Assembly (NCBI GenBank): GCA_013152625.1
Contig: JAADFY010000245.1
Location: 1 to 18,008 of the forward strand
Length of the DNA stretch: 18,008 nucleotides
Direction of reading: 5' to 3'
Source of the DNA: Alphaproteobacteria bacterium
Lineage (GTDB): Bacteria > Pseudomonadota > Alphaproteobacteria > Rhizobiales > Devosiaceae
The notes under the pieces were generated by a model. That model saw nothing but the letters and a program-made list of their open reading frames with translations. It searched no databases and was not told where the DNA came from. Within the stretch, counting starts at the first letter, position 1, and every line of letters begins with the position of its first letter. Position numbers and translations under genes: made by a program. Below are positions 1-7,398 of the stretch, one piece after another.

Positions 1-211
1 CCCGGGCCATGAACCGGGCGGTGCGCCGGTCAAGAACTTCAAACGGGTCGAGATCAGGTGCGCCGTGGACCTGACAGCGAAAGCCGTATTTTTCATAGTC
101 GGGGGCTTTGGAAATGCCCGAACGGGCCTGTTTGAGGCTGGTGAGCACCTCCCCAAGATTGTTGCCGATCGAGGCAACAATGCCCATGCCGGTAACCACA
201 ACTCGCTTCAT
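1..211 (-). CDS. fabB: 3-oxoacyl-[acyl-carrier-protein] synthase I, N-terminal fragment
   Basis: This is the first 70 codons of a gene that runs off the left edge of the window. The protein begins MKRVVVTGMGIVASIGNN, the usual opening of FabB-type beta-ketoacyl-ACP synthases, followed by LTSLKQARSGISKAPDYEKYGFRCQVHG, also typical. The family condenses malonyl-ACP with acyl-ACP in the cytoplasm, and FabB is the enzyme that elongates cis-unsaturated chains. The Cys-His-His active site lies outside the window and cannot be checked. The ATG at 211 is preceded by a GAG-type ribosome site. The gene starts 37 bases after fabA on the same strand, so the two are very likely co-transcribed as the unsaturated fatty acid pair. 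The FabB rather than FabF assignment rests on this pairing plus the N-terminal sequence. Confidence 0.9.
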   Translation of the reverse strand, partial: MKRVVVTGMGIVASIGNNLGEVLTSLKQARSGISKAPDYEKYGFRCQVHGAPDLDPFEVLDRRTARFMAR

Positions 212-248
212 GAATTCTCGCAATTCTCAGATTTTTTCGAAAATGTGG

Positions 249-785
249 CTAAAGGTCGGTAAACAGGCCAACCCGCAGGCCCCGCGCCACATATATAATG
301 TCTCCGTCCGCTTTTACCCACCCGTCGGCGAGACCCAGCACGACACCGGCGCGCATGATACGTTTCATGTCCACACCATACTCCACCAAAGAGATATTCT
401 GGGTGATCTGTCCGGCAAACTTGATTTCCCCTGCCCGGGCCCGGCCCCGGCCCGGTGACCCGGTCCAGCCAAGAAAAAACCCAACCATCTGCCATAACGC
501 GTCCAGTCCCAGACAGCCCGGCATGACCGGATCATCGTTGAAATGGCAGGCGAAAAACCAGTGTTCGGGGGTTAAATCCAGCTCGGCGCGCACTTGCCCG
601 CGCCCGAACTCGCCCCCCGTTTCATCGATGCGGGTGATGCGGTCAAACATGAGCATGGGCGGCAGGGGCAGCTGCGCATTGCCGTCGCCGAACAGCCGGC
701 CGTTGGCACAATCGATCAGTTCGTCATAATCGTAGGCGTTTTGACGGGCAACGGGGCTTTGCGATGTCGATGAGGTCTGGTCCAT
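249..785 (-). CDS. fabA: 3-hydroxydecanoyl-[acyl-carrier-protein] dehydratase/isomerase
   Basis: A 178-residue cytoplasmic protein (family about 172) that dehydrates beta-hydroxydecanoyl-ACP and isomerises the product to the cis-3 form, starting unsaturated fatty acid synthesis. The signature HWFFACHFNDDPVMPGCLGLDALWQ is present. His81 and Asp95 fit the catalytic pair known in E. coli FabA (His70, Asp84). The central loop WTGSPGRGRARAGEIKF is one residue shorter than in E. coli. The open frame continues upstream to 1304 through irr on the other strand, but family homology starts just after ATG 785, which has AGGGG about six bases upstream. That start is therefore chosen. A second ATG at 838 would add 18 unconserved residues. 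The gene lies just upstream of fabB and is divergent from irr. Confidence 0.96.
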   Translation of the reverse strand: MDQTSSTSQSPVARQNAYDYDELIDCANGRLFGDGNAQLPLPPMLMFDRITRIDETGGEFGRGQVRAELDLTPEHWFFACHFNDDPVMPGCLGLDALWQMVGFFLGWTGSPGRGRARAGEIKFAGQITQNISLVEYGVDMKRIMRAGVVLGLADGWVKADGDIIYVARGLRVGLFTDL

Positions 786-918
786 GGGACCCCTGTTGTT
801 GATTTTTTGGGCTACAGGCGTGGTTAGCACTTTCATTGCCCCCCGCCAATGCCTCCCGTCGCGCGGCGCAATGCCAGCATGATGCCGCCGGTTTGAATGG
901 CCCTTTGGCGACAGTGGC

Positions 919-947
919 TTGAACCGCGGCACACCGGGCCGTATAGA
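919..947 (+). promoter_or_regulatory. candidate sigma-70 promoter of irr
   Basis: A -35-like TTGAAC (919-924) and a -10-like TATAGA (942-947) are separated by exactly 17 bases, about 98 bases before the chosen irr start. Each box matches the consensus at four of six positions. This is pattern recognition only. I saw no clear Irr-type iron control element in the 259-base fabA-irr intergenic region. Confidence 0.4.
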
Positions 948-1044
948 GAGTGCGGTGCCCCAATTTCCCGGTTTGACGGAATTGGGCGATCGGGGGGTTC
1001 CGGCACAAGCCGGGCGTGCCCGATGCAAGGAGAGTGCTAAGAGC

Positions 1045-1545
1045 ATGGACGACGGGCAAAATCTTGACCACACCACATCGACCCCGGCCACGCCGGACGT
1101 GGGTAGGGGCCGGCCGATCCAACGTGGCACGACGTCCCGACGCCCGTGTCTGACTGCGGTGTTGCGTATGGTGGGTTTGCGCCCCACCCGGCAGCGGCTG
1201 GCGCTTGCGGGAATATTGTTCGGCGGCGGGCATCGCCATGTCAGCGCCGAGCAGCTGCATACCGAGGCGGCCACAGCCGGCGTCAAAGTGTCGCTGGCGA
1301 CCATCTACAATACACTGCATCAGTTTTTGGGCGCCGGATTGTTACGCGAAGTGACCGTCGATGCCGCCCGGTCCTATTTCGATACCGATACATCCGACCA
1401 CCATCATTTTTTCATTGAGGAAGAGCAGCGGGTGGTGGATATTCCCTCCAGTTCCATTGTCATTGCCGGCGTGCCCGAGGCGCCCCGGGGCATGGAAGTC
1501 ACCCATGTGGATGTTGTGGTGCGGGTACGGCGCCGCTCCCGTTAG
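1045..1545 (+). CDS. irr: Fur-family iron/heme response regulator Irr
   Basis: A 166-residue Fur-superfamily transcription factor. The winged-helix part spans roughly residues 44-100 (GLRPTRQRLAL, VSLATIYNTLHQFLGAGLLREV). The Irr-type triple histidine, SDHHHFF, is at residues 119-121, and VTHVDVVVRVRRR closes the C terminus. In rhizobia Irr acts when iron or heme is low, controlling heme synthesis, iron uptake and storage genes. The adjacent divergent fabA is its usual neighbour in Hyphomicrobiales. The open frame extends back to 919, but ATG 1045 has AAGGAGAG at 1027-1034 and gives a family-like length. One oddity is that the N-terminal segment where Bradyrhizobium Irr carries a Cys-Pro heme regulatory motif reads RRPCLTAVLRM, so the Cys-Pro pair is absent. 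Heme-triggered degradation may therefore differ (inference). Confidence 0.9.
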   Translation: MDDGQNLDHTTSTPATPDVGRGRPIQRGTTSRRPCLTAVLRMVGLRPTRQRLALAGILFGGGHRHVSAEQLHTEAATAGVKVSLATIYNTLHQFLGAGLLREVTVDAARSYFDTDTSDHHHFFIEEEQRVVDIPSSSIVIAGVPEAPRGMEVTHVDVVVRVRRRSR

Positions 1546-1566
1546 GGTTTGTGGGCGTGCCGGCGG

Positions 1567-2133
1567 TTATTTGAGCTGCTCGCCGGAATAAACCCCCCAT
1601 AGCCTGTCCTGGGCGATCCAGCCGGAAAACCGGCGCATATTTCCCCCCGCATCGCCGGGGTAGGTGCCGGTGACCCGGCACCATTCGCTGTCGCATTTTA
1701 ATACCGAAACCAGAACCCTGGGCGCGGCGCGCACCCGCAGAGGTGAAAAGCTGTTGGGCTGGGTCATGACCGGAATTTCCCCCTCGGTCAGCCAAGGCGC
1801 CACCAGAGCGGTGCGGGCGCCGGACAACAAGTTGCGGTGCACCCAGCCCTCCGCGCCTTCATTGTCGCGGATTTTTCGCCAGTTATCATATTCCTGGATG
1901 ATTTCCACCGGCAGACCCTGTTTGACGAACACCCAGGCTATGTCATAGCGCTGGCCGGGGCCGACACGTACATTGATTTCCCCCGATGCCAGAGAAACAA
2001 ACCGTGGCATGGGGCCGGACTGAGCGCTGACGCTGGCAACCCCAAGGATGCCGATCAACCCAAGGGCGGCAATGGCTGGTTTGGCCCATCGGGCGAACCA
2101 GTGGGTGGCAAAGGATAAAACCGGGTGCGGCAT
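1567..2133 (-). CDS. secreted bacterial SH3-like domain protein
   Basis: A 188-residue protein. The N terminus has a basic segment, a hydrophobic stretch (IAALGLIGILGVASVSA) and a likely signal peptidase site after VSA near residue 37, so export to the periplasm is expected. The mature part looks like two SH3-like (SH3b) repeats. The first, about 44-100, contains INVRVGPGQRYDIAWVF and ends in EGWVHRNLL. The second, about 110-182, contains PLRVRAAPRVLVSVLKCDSEWCRV and ends in SGWIAQDRLWGVY. Such domains usually bind peptidoglycan or serve as envelope scaffolds, but the specific role is unknown. The ATG at 2133 has AGGAT upstream. The gene converges on irr with a 21-base gap and no visible terminator, and diverges from the dehydrogenase gene. 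Confidence 0.85.
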   Translation of the reverse strand: MPHPVLSFATHWFARWAKPAIAALGLIGILGVASVSAQSGPMPRFVSLASGEINVRVGPGQRYDIAWVFVKQGLPVEIIQEYDNWRKIRDNEGAEGWVHRNLLSGARTALVAPWLTEGEIPVMTQPNSFSPLRVRAAPRVLVSVLKCDSEWCRVTGTYPGDAGGNMRRFSGWIAQDRLWGVYSGEQLK

Positions 2134-2137
2134 TGCT

Positions 2138-2166
2138 TTGAAATCCTGACAAATCTGAGCTAAAAT
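2138..2166 (+). promoter_or_regulatory. sigma-70-type promoter of the 2-hydroxyacid dehydrogenase gene
   Basis: TTGAAA (2138-2143), a 17-base spacer and TAAAAT (2161-2166) give two boxes that each match the consensus at five of six positions. The boxes lie 45 bases before the ATG in the 77-base divergent intergenic region. A short inverted repeat, GACC-ttaac-GGTC (2179-2191), sits between the -10 box and the ribosome site, and could be an operator or a small leader hairpin. Confidence 0.6.
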
Positions 2167-2210
2167 CTTAACCGCAAAGACCTTAACGGTCGCTGAAGGG
2201 GCCGGGCTGA

Positions 2211-3206
2211 ATGAACACCCGTGTTGTGGTAACCCGCCGCCTGCCCCGGCAGGTCGAAGCGAGAATGGCCGACCTGTTCGATGTATGGATCAACCCCGGG
2301 GATGGGGCGCTTGAGCACGATGAATTGCTGGCCCGGGCCCGCGATTGTGATGTTTTAGTGCCTTCGATTACCGACCGGATCGATGGGGAGCTGATCGAAA
2401 AACTGGGGAAGCGCGTGCGCCTGATTGCCCAGTTCGGCAATGGATATGACAATATTGATATCGATGCGGCCGCCGCCCGCAATATCACCGTGACCAACAC
2501 CCCCAGTGTTTTGACCGAAGACACCGCCGACATGGCCATGGCCCTCATTGTTGCCGTGCCCCGCCGGCTGACCGAGGGGGCCCAGGTTCTTACCGGGCCG
2601 GGCAACTGGGCCGGCTGGTCGCCCACCTGGATGCTCGGGCGCCGGTTAAGCGGGAAATCTTTGGGTATTGTCGGGCTGGGCCGGATCGGCGAGGCGGTGG
2701 CGCGGCGGGCCCATGCCTTTGGCCTCAAAATCCACTATTACGCCCGCCAAAGACGGCCCGAAGCAGTAGAGGCGCCCTTGGAGGCCCGGTTTTGGCCCGA
2801 CCTCGATGAAATGCTGGCAGAAGTGGATATTGTGACATTGCATGTGCCGGCAACTCCGGACACAACCCGATTGATCCATGCCGGCCGGCTGGCGCTCATG
2901 AAAAGTGATGCATATCTGGTCAATGTATCCCGGCCCGAACTGGTGGATGAAACCGCCCTGATCGCCGCCATCGAGGGCGGGCGATTAAGCGGCGCGGCGC
3001 TGGATGTGTTCGAGCATGCCCCGGGGGTCAATCCCCGCCTGTTGGCTCTGGCCCGGGATCACAAAGTCGTTCTGACCGCCCATATGAGCTCTGCCACCCT
3101 GGAAAGCCGCATTGAAATGGGCGAGATGGTGATTGTAAACATTCGCGTTTTTCGCGACGGCCACCGGCCGCCCCAGCAGATTTTGCCCCGGGATTCCGGT
3201 TCGTAA
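2211..3206 (+). CDS. D-isomer-specific 2-hydroxyacid dehydrogenase (altered active site)
   Basis: A 331-residue NAD(P)-dependent dehydrogenase family protein of full family length. It has an N-terminal substrate domain (to about 100), a Rossmann domain with GLGRIG at 155-160, and a C-terminal return to the first domain. The alphaproteobacterial subgroup signatures NTPSVLTEDTADMAMALI and GPGNWAGWSPTWMLGRR are present. In this family the catalytic residues are Arg, Glu and His. Here Arg241 and His291 are kept, but the Glu position before the conserved Pro reads FEHAP, giving Ala270. Arg241 is followed by Pro instead of Gly, and His291 by MSSAT instead of MGSAT. Activity is therefore doubtful or changed (inference). 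Relatives are annotated as glyoxylate/hydroxypyruvate-type reductases, but the substrate cannot be read here. ATG 2211 has GAAGGGG upstream and a good promoter. Confidence 0.88.
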   Translation: MNTRVVVTRRLPRQVEARMADLFDVWINPGDGALEHDELLARARDCDVLVPSITDRIDGELIEKLGKRVRLIAQFGNGYDNIDIDAAAARNITVTNTPSVLTEDTADMAMALIVAVPRRLTEGAQVLTGPGNWAGWSPTWMLGRRLSGKSLGIVGLGRIGEAVARRAHAFGLKIHYYARQRRPEAVEAPLEARFWPDLDEMLAEVDIVTLHVPATPDTTRLIHAGRLALMKSDAYLVNVSRPELVDETALIAAIEGGRLSGAALDVFEHAPGVNPRLLALARDHKVVLTAHMSSATLESRIEMGEMVIVNIRVFRDGHRPPQQILPRDSGS

Positions 3207-3208
3207 AA

Positions 3209-3236
3209 AAAAGACCCCGCCGGAGCAGGGTCTTTT
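3209..3236 (-). terminator. bidirectional intrinsic terminator between the dehydrogenase gene and pnp
   Basis: A perfect 9-bp stem, AAAAGACCC (3209-3217) with GGGTCTTTT (3228-3236), has a 10-base loop. Read on the minus strand it is followed by a run of U (eight T counting stem bases), making a good terminator for the pnp end of the long operon. Read on the plus strand the tail is TTTT only, so it should also stop the dehydrogenase transcript, though more weakly. It overlaps the dehydrogenase stop codon. A second weak hairpin (CACGG 3247-3251 with CCGTG 3268-3272, with an A/T-rich interior) lies closer to pnp. Confidence 0.8.
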
Positions 3237-3279
3237 CGCGTTTCCACACGGTTTTCGGAAAAAAAATCCGTGAAACAGG

Positions 3280-5382
3280 TTACTCGATTTCTTCGCCGGT
3301 TTCCTGATCGACCACTTTCATGGACAGGCGCACCTTGCCCCGGTCATCAAAGCCCAGAAGCTTGACCCAGACCTTGTCCCCCTCCTTGACCACATCGGTG
3401 GTCTTGCCGACCCGTTCCGAAGCGAGCTGTGAAATATGGACCAGACCGTCCCGGGGACCAAAGAAATTGACAAAGGCGCCGAAGTCGGCGGTTTTGACAA
3501 CGGTACCTTGATAGATCACCCCCGCTTCCGGCTCATCGGTGATCGACTTGATCCATTTGATCGCAGCTTCAATCTCGGAGTTGTCGTTCGAGGCGATCTT
3601 GATGGTACCGTCGTCCTCGATATTGACCTTGGCCCCGGTTTTCTCGACGATCTCGCGAATAACCTTGCCGCCGGTGCCAATGACCTCGCGGATTTTGTCG
3701 GTGGGGATTTTCATGGTCTCGATGCGCGGGGCATATTCGCCCACCTCGTCCCGGGCCACATCGAGGGCTTTGGACATTTCATTCAGAATATGCTCGCGTC
3801 CCCCCTTGGCCTGCTCCAGGGCGCTTTGCATGATCTCTTCGGTAATCCCGGCGATCTTGATGTCCATCTGCAGGGAGGTAATACCCTCGGAGGTGCCGGC
3901 AACCTTGAAATCCATGTCCCCCAGATGATCTTCATCGCCTAAAATATCGCTTAAGACCGCGAATTTCTCGCCCTCGAGAATAAGCCCCATGGCAATGCCG
4001 GCCACCGGCCGTTTCATGGGCACGCCGGCATCCATAAGCGCCAGGGAGGTGCCGCATACCGTGGCCATGGACGAAGAACCGTTGCTTTCGGTGACTTCGG
4101 AGACGGCGCGCAGGGTATAGGGAAATTCCTCGGTGCTGGGCCGGACGGGATTGATGGCCCGCCAGGCCAGCTTGCCATGGCCCACTTCGCGCCGGGAGGT
4201 AAAGCCGGTGCGGCCCGCTTCGCCGACGGAATAGGGGGGGAAATTATAGTGGAGCATGAAATTTTGCTTGTAAGTGCCCTCAAGGCTGTCAACGAACTGC
4301 TCATCGTCACCGGTGCCAAGGGTTGCCACCACCAGAGCCTGGGTCTCGCCCCGGGTAAACAGGGCCGAACCGTGGGTGCGGGGCAAAATTCCAACCTCCG
4401 CGGAAATCGGACGAACCGTTGACAGATCGCGGCCATCGATACGCACACCGGTATCCAGAATATTGCTGCGCACGATTTTTGCCTGCAAGGATTTGAACAC
4501 CGTGCCGATCTGCTCACCGGTCCAATTGTTGTCTTCGTCCCCGAAATGGGCGCGAACCTTGGCCTTGGCGGCGTCTATGGCGATATAGCGTTCTTCCTTG
4601 GCTGTAATCTTGTAGGCGACGCCCAGGTCGTCCTCACAAACTTTGAGCATTTCGCCCTCAAGCTCGCTTAAGTCCTCAGCCGCATATTCCCGGGGCTCCT
4701 TGGCCGCCAGTTCAGCCAGTTTGATGATGGCATCGATCACCTTGGCGCTTTCCCCATGACCAAACATGACCGCGCCGAGCATGATCTCCTCGGACAATTC
4801 CTTGGCCTCTGATTCCACCATCAAAACCGCATCGGTGGTGCCCGCCATGATCAGGTCGAGCTTTGAATCCGAACGCTGGTCGATGGGGGTGTTCAGCACA
4901 TATTCCCCGTCGATTAACCCCACCCGGGCGGCGCCGATCGGGCCCATGAAGGGCACGCCGGAAATGGTCAGGGCGGCCGAAGTGGCCACCAGGGCAAGCA
5001 CGTCGGGCTCGTTTTCCAGATCATGCTGCAAGACGGTGATGATCACCTGGGTCTCGTTGCGGTACCCGGCGGGAAACAGCGGGCGGATCGGGCGATCCAC
5101 CAGGCGGCAGATCAAGGTTTCAGCCTCGGCGGGCCGGCCTTCGCGCTTGAAAAAGCCGCCCGGGATCTTGCCCGCAGCATAAGCCTTTTCCTGATAATTG
5201 ACGGTTAGGGGGAAGAAATCCTGGCCCGGTTTGGCGGTTTTGGCGCTGACAACGGTGGCCAGAACCACGGTGTCGCCCAGGGTTGCGAGCACGGCGCCAT
5301 CCGCCTGACGGGCGATTTTGCCGGTCTCAAGTGTGAGGGGCTGGCCGCCCCAGGTCATTTCAACTTTGTGGTGATTAAACAT
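3280..5382 (-). CDS. pnp: polyribonucleotide nucleotidyltransferase (PNPase)
   Basis: A 700-residue protein, the usual length for this trimeric 3'-5' phosphorolytic exoribonuclease of the RNA degradosome. Two RNase PH-like halves are visible. The first holds ETGKIARQADGAVLATLGDTVVLAT and FFKREGRPAEAETLICRLVDRPIRPLFP. The second holds RTHGSALFTRGETQALV and the catalytic-region GDEDHLGDMDFKVAGT. A KH domain follows at about 555-620 with GTGG at 569-572, then an S1 domain at about 621-690. The open frame starts at 5400, but ATG 5382 opens with the family-typical MFNxHKVE and has GAGGA about nine bases upstream, so that start is chosen. It is the last gene of the operon, 226 bases after rpsO, as in many Proteobacteria. 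Confidence 0.98.
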   Translation of the reverse strand: MFNHHKVEMTWGGQPLTLETGKIARQADGAVLATLGDTVVLATVVSAKTAKPGQDFFPLTVNYQEKAYAAGKIPGGFFKREGRPAEAETLICRLVDRPIRPLFPAGYRNETQVIITVLQHDLENEPDVLALVATSAALTISGVPFMGPIGAARVGLIDGEYVLNTPIDQRSDSKLDLIMAGTTDAVLMVESEAKELSEEIMLGAVMFGHGESAKVIDAIIKLAELAAKEPREYAAEDLSELEGEMLKVCEDDLGVAYKITAKEERYIAIDAAKAKVRAHFGDEDNNWTGEQIGTVFKSLQAKIVRSNILDTGVRIDGRDLSTVRPISAEVGILPRTHGSALFTRGETQALVVATLGTGDDEQFVDSLEGTYKQNFMLHYNFPPYSVGEAGRTGFTSRREVGHGKLAWRAINPVRPSTEEFPYTLRAVSEVTESNGSSSMATVCGTSLALMDAGVPMKRPVAGIAMGLILEGEKFAVLSDILGDEDHLGDMDFKVAGTSEGITSLQMDIKIAGITEEIMQSALEQAKGGREHILNEMSKALDVARDEVGEYAPRIETMKIPTDKIREVIGTGGKVIREIVEKTGAKVNIEDDGTIKIASNDNSEIEAAIKWIKSITDEPEAGVIYQGTVVKTADFGAFVNFFGPRDGLVHISQLASERVGKTTDVVKEGDKVWVKLLGFDDRGKVRLSMKVVDQETGEEIE

Positions 5383-5410
5383 ATTTTTCCTCATGTTCAA
5401 TTAAAGCCGG

Positions 5411-5424
5411 CGCCCGACCGGGCG
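5411..5424 (-). other. GC-rich hairpin in the pnp leader
   Basis: CGCCC (5411-5415) pairs with GGGCG (5420-5424) around a four-base loop, about 20 bases ahead of the pnp ribosome site. The rpsO-pnp gap (5383-5608) contains no convincing rpsO terminator and no open frame I would trust. In E. coli a long stem-loop in the pnp leader is cut by RNase III and mediates PNPase autocontrol. A similar role here is only inferred from position, and this hairpin is much shorter. Confidence 0.3.
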
Positions 5425-5608
5425 TGTGCCCGCCTGGTGCCACCTTTGTTTGGGTATGGGGGCCGGGAACATGGGCAAGATGGCAAGACGCTCCATGGCG
5501 CTTGTGTCGCGCTCAAGAAACGTCCGACGATCCTGCCATGCTCCTGTCAGGCCCCGTTTTCAATTTGACGTGGTCCCTTTATGGTCCGCGCCCGTTGTGG
5601 CCCGCCGG

Positions 5609-5878
5609 TTAGCGGCGCAGGCCCAGCCGTTCGATCAGTTTGCGATAACGCGCGTCATCCTTGCGCTTGACATAGTCCAGCAATCTCCGCCGCAGGGAGA
5701 CCATTTTCAAAAGGCCGCGCCGGGAGTGATTGTCCTTGCCGTGGGCTTTGAAATGTTCGGTCAGATTGGAAATGCGTTCGGAAAGGATCGCCACCTGGAC
5801 CTCGGGTGATCCCGTATCGTCGGTTTTGGTGGCGAATTCCTGCATGACTTCGGCTTTACGCTCAGGGGTAATCGACAT
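5609..5878 (-). CDS. rpsO: 30S ribosomal protein S15
   Basis: An 89-residue protein, exactly the family length, that binds 16S rRNA early in assembly of the small subunit platform and contacts the large subunit. Diagnostic segments are TGSPEVQVAILSERISNLTEHFKAH, KDNHSRRGLLKMVSLRRRLLDYVKRKD and the C-terminal YRKLIERLGLRR. The open frame runs further upstream to 6019, but the conserved MSITPERK at ATG 5878 with an AGAAGAA ribosome site is the real start. It lies between truB and pnp. The 166-base gap to truB holds a possible promoter of its own, consistent with extra S15/PNPase expression. S15 represses its own mRNA in several bacteria, but no such site was identified here. Confidence 0.98.
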   Translation of the reverse strand: MSITPERKAEVMQEFATKTDDTGSPEVQVAILSERISNLTEHFKAHGKDNHSRRGLLKMVSLRRRLLDYVKRKDDARYRKLIERLGLRR

Positions 5879-5990
5879 CGTAATTCTTCTCTTTTCTAAA
5901 AACTGAGGAGGATGGGGGATGCCCGCGTCCGGGATGTCGTCCAGTCCGGGGCCGATTGCTGCCCTTGCAAAACCTGCCAAGGCTGGCGCT

Positions 5991-6019
5991 GCTATAATCG
6001 ATTGCGTGGACAAATGCAA
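5991..6019 (-). promoter_or_regulatory. candidate promoter of rpsO-pnp
   Basis: On the minus strand a -35-like TTGCAT (6019-6014) and a -10-like TATAGC (5996-5991) are 17 bases apart in the truB-rpsO gap. The -35 box is weak (three of six). Downstream, a 5-bp stem (CCTTG 5963-5967 with CAAGG 5978-5982) lies in the leader. The evidence is spacing and the position in an otherwise unexplained 166-base gap. Confidence 0.35.
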
Positions 6020-6044
6020 AGGGTGGTTGTGGTTTTCGATGTTA

Positions 6045-6965
6045 TTAGTGGGCGAGAATAACCCGTTTGGGTTTGAACTGGCCTTTTTCTACAAAGCCCA
6101 GCGCAATTGCCTCCCCGTTCAGCGAGGCCCAGGCGCTGGTCACGGAAATAGGGGCGCCCGCCCCGGTCAGTAACACCGGATTGCCCAGGCGAATGATAAC
6201 GGCCTGACGCTGATCGACGGTAATTTCCACAAGCCCGGCAAGCCCTGAAGCCACCGGGGCAAGCATGGCATCGCGGTCCTCCAGGTCGGCGGCTTCCAGA
6301 TCGTCCAGATTTACAGCAATTTCGTTGGTAAAGGCGCCAACAGCGGCCCGGTGCAACCCCGCCACATAGCCCTTTGTCCCCAGATGTTCGGCCAGATCCC
6401 GGGCCAGGGCGCGAATATAGGTGCCCTTGGCGCAGGTAACTTCAAACCGGGAGCGCTCCGGGCCATGTTCGAGCAACTCAAACCGGGTGATTTCCACCTC
6501 ACGTTCGGGCATGTCGACTTTTTTGCCGGCCCGGGCCAGATCATAGGCGCGCTCGCCGTTGATCTTGATGGCGGAAAAAGCGGGCGGCACCTGGGTGATG
6601 GTGCCGGTAAATTCCGGCAGGGCTGCCCGCACCTCGGCCTCGGATGGCCGGTTGTTTGAGGTCTCCAGGGTTTCGCCCTCGGCATCCCCGGTGGTTGTTG
6701 TCCGGCCCCAGGCCAGATCAAACCGGTAAATCTTGGTGCCGTCCTGAACCGGCGGCACGGTTTTTGTCGCTTCGCCCAGAGCGATGGGCAGCACGCCGGT
6801 GGCCAGGGGATCAAGGGTGCCCGCGTGACCGGCCTTTTTGGCTGAAAAAAGCCAGCGGACCTTGCCCACCGCCTCGGTCGAGGTCATGTCATAGGGCTTG
6901 TCAAGAACAAGCCAGCCCGAGACATTGCGTTTGGGACGCTTTTTGGCGGGAGGGTTTTGCGCCAT
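6045..6965 (-). CDS. truB: tRNA pseudouridine-55 synthase
   Basis: A 306-residue enzyme that converts U55 in the T-loop of tRNAs to pseudouridine. The catalytic motif AGHAGTLDPLATGVLPIALGEATK contains the nucleophilic Asp52. Other family blocks are GWLVLDKPYDMTSTEAV near the N terminus, DLAWGRTTTTGDAEGE, QVPPAFSAIKINGERAYDLARAG and CAKGTYIRALARDLAEHLG. The C-terminal 60 or so residues form the small TruB-associated domain, ending in FKPKRVI. The ATG at 6965 has AGGG about ten bases upstream and is 19 bases after the rbfA stop. It sits in the rimP-nusA-infB-rbfA-truB-rpsO-pnp order known from many bacteria. It is complete, with no unusual features. Confidence 0.97.
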   Translation of the reverse strand: MAQNPPAKKRPKRNVSGWLVLDKPYDMTSTEAVGKVRWLFSAKKAGHAGTLDPLATGVLPIALGEATKTVPPVQDGTKIYRFDLAWGRTTTTGDAEGETLETSNNRPSEAEVRAALPEFTGTITQVPPAFSAIKINGERAYDLARAGKKVDMPEREVEITRFELLEHGPERSRFEVTCAKGTYIRALARDLAEHLGTKGYVAGLHRAAVGAFTNEIAVNLDDLEAADLEDRDAMLAPVASGLAGLVEITVDQRQAVIIRLGNPVLLTGAGAPISVTSAWASLNGEAIALGFVEKGQFKPKRVILAH

Positions 6966-6984
6966 TTTTTTTCAAGCCCTGCGA

Positions 6985-7377
6985 TTAGCTGTCGTCGTTC
7001 AGGTCGCGCTGAACATTGCTGGAACGCAAAAGCGCGTCGATCCGGCCCGCTTCATCGAACGTCTCATCCACCAGAAAGCGCACCTGGGGGGTGAACTTGA
7101 GGTCAAGAGCCGGGCCAAGCTGTCCGCGAATGTACTTTTTATGCCTGTTTAAAGCCTCCACCACTTCGGGGGCATTGGCACCGCCCAGTGGCATGACATA
7201 GACGCTGGCCAGTTTCAGGTCTGGCGTCATGCGCACTTCGGGCACTGTGATAAATACACCGTCGAGTGCGGGGTCAATGATTTCGTTGCGCACCAAAAGG
7301 TCCGACACGGCGTGACGAAGCAGTTCGCCCACACGCAACATGCGCACCGAAGGGGTCGATGATGTGGCTCTGGTCAT
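6985..7377 (-). CDS. rbfA: 30S ribosome-binding factor A
   Basis: A 130-residue KH-fold protein that binds the immature 30S subunit near 16S rRNA helix 1 and is needed for late processing and cold growth. Recognisable parts are the N-terminal RVGELLRHAVSDLLVRNEI, the core VFITVPEVRMTPDLKLASVYVMPLGG and the C-terminal LKFTPQVRFLVDETFDEAGRIDALL. The length matches alphaproteobacterial RbfA. The ATG at 7377 follows the infB stop by 21 bases. Its ribosome site is weak (GGAAA lies rather far upstream), so translation may depend on coupling to infB (inference). truB starts 19 bases after its stop. Confidence 0.96.
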   Translation of the reverse strand: MTRATSSTPSVRMLRVGELLRHAVSDLLVRNEIIDPALDGVFITVPEVRMTPDLKLASVYVMPLGGANAPEVVEALNRHKKYIRGQLGPALDLKFTPQVRFLVDETFDEAGRIDALLRSSNVQRDLNDDS

Positions 7378-7398
7378 TTCGAGCTCGATATTTCCGTG

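Noticed and set aside
786..1304. N-terminal extension of fabA to 1304
   Set aside because: It crosses the divergent irr gene and promoter. FabA homology begins right after ATG 785, which has its own ribosome site.
3247..3272. Second terminator between pnp and the 9-bp stem
   Set aside because: The CACGG/CCGTG stem is short with an A/T interior and bulge, and has no U tail; mentioned only as a weak hairpin.
5919..6173. Small plus-strand frame across the truB-rpsO gap
   Set aside because: It overlaps the 3' end of truB antisense, with no ribosome site or homology.
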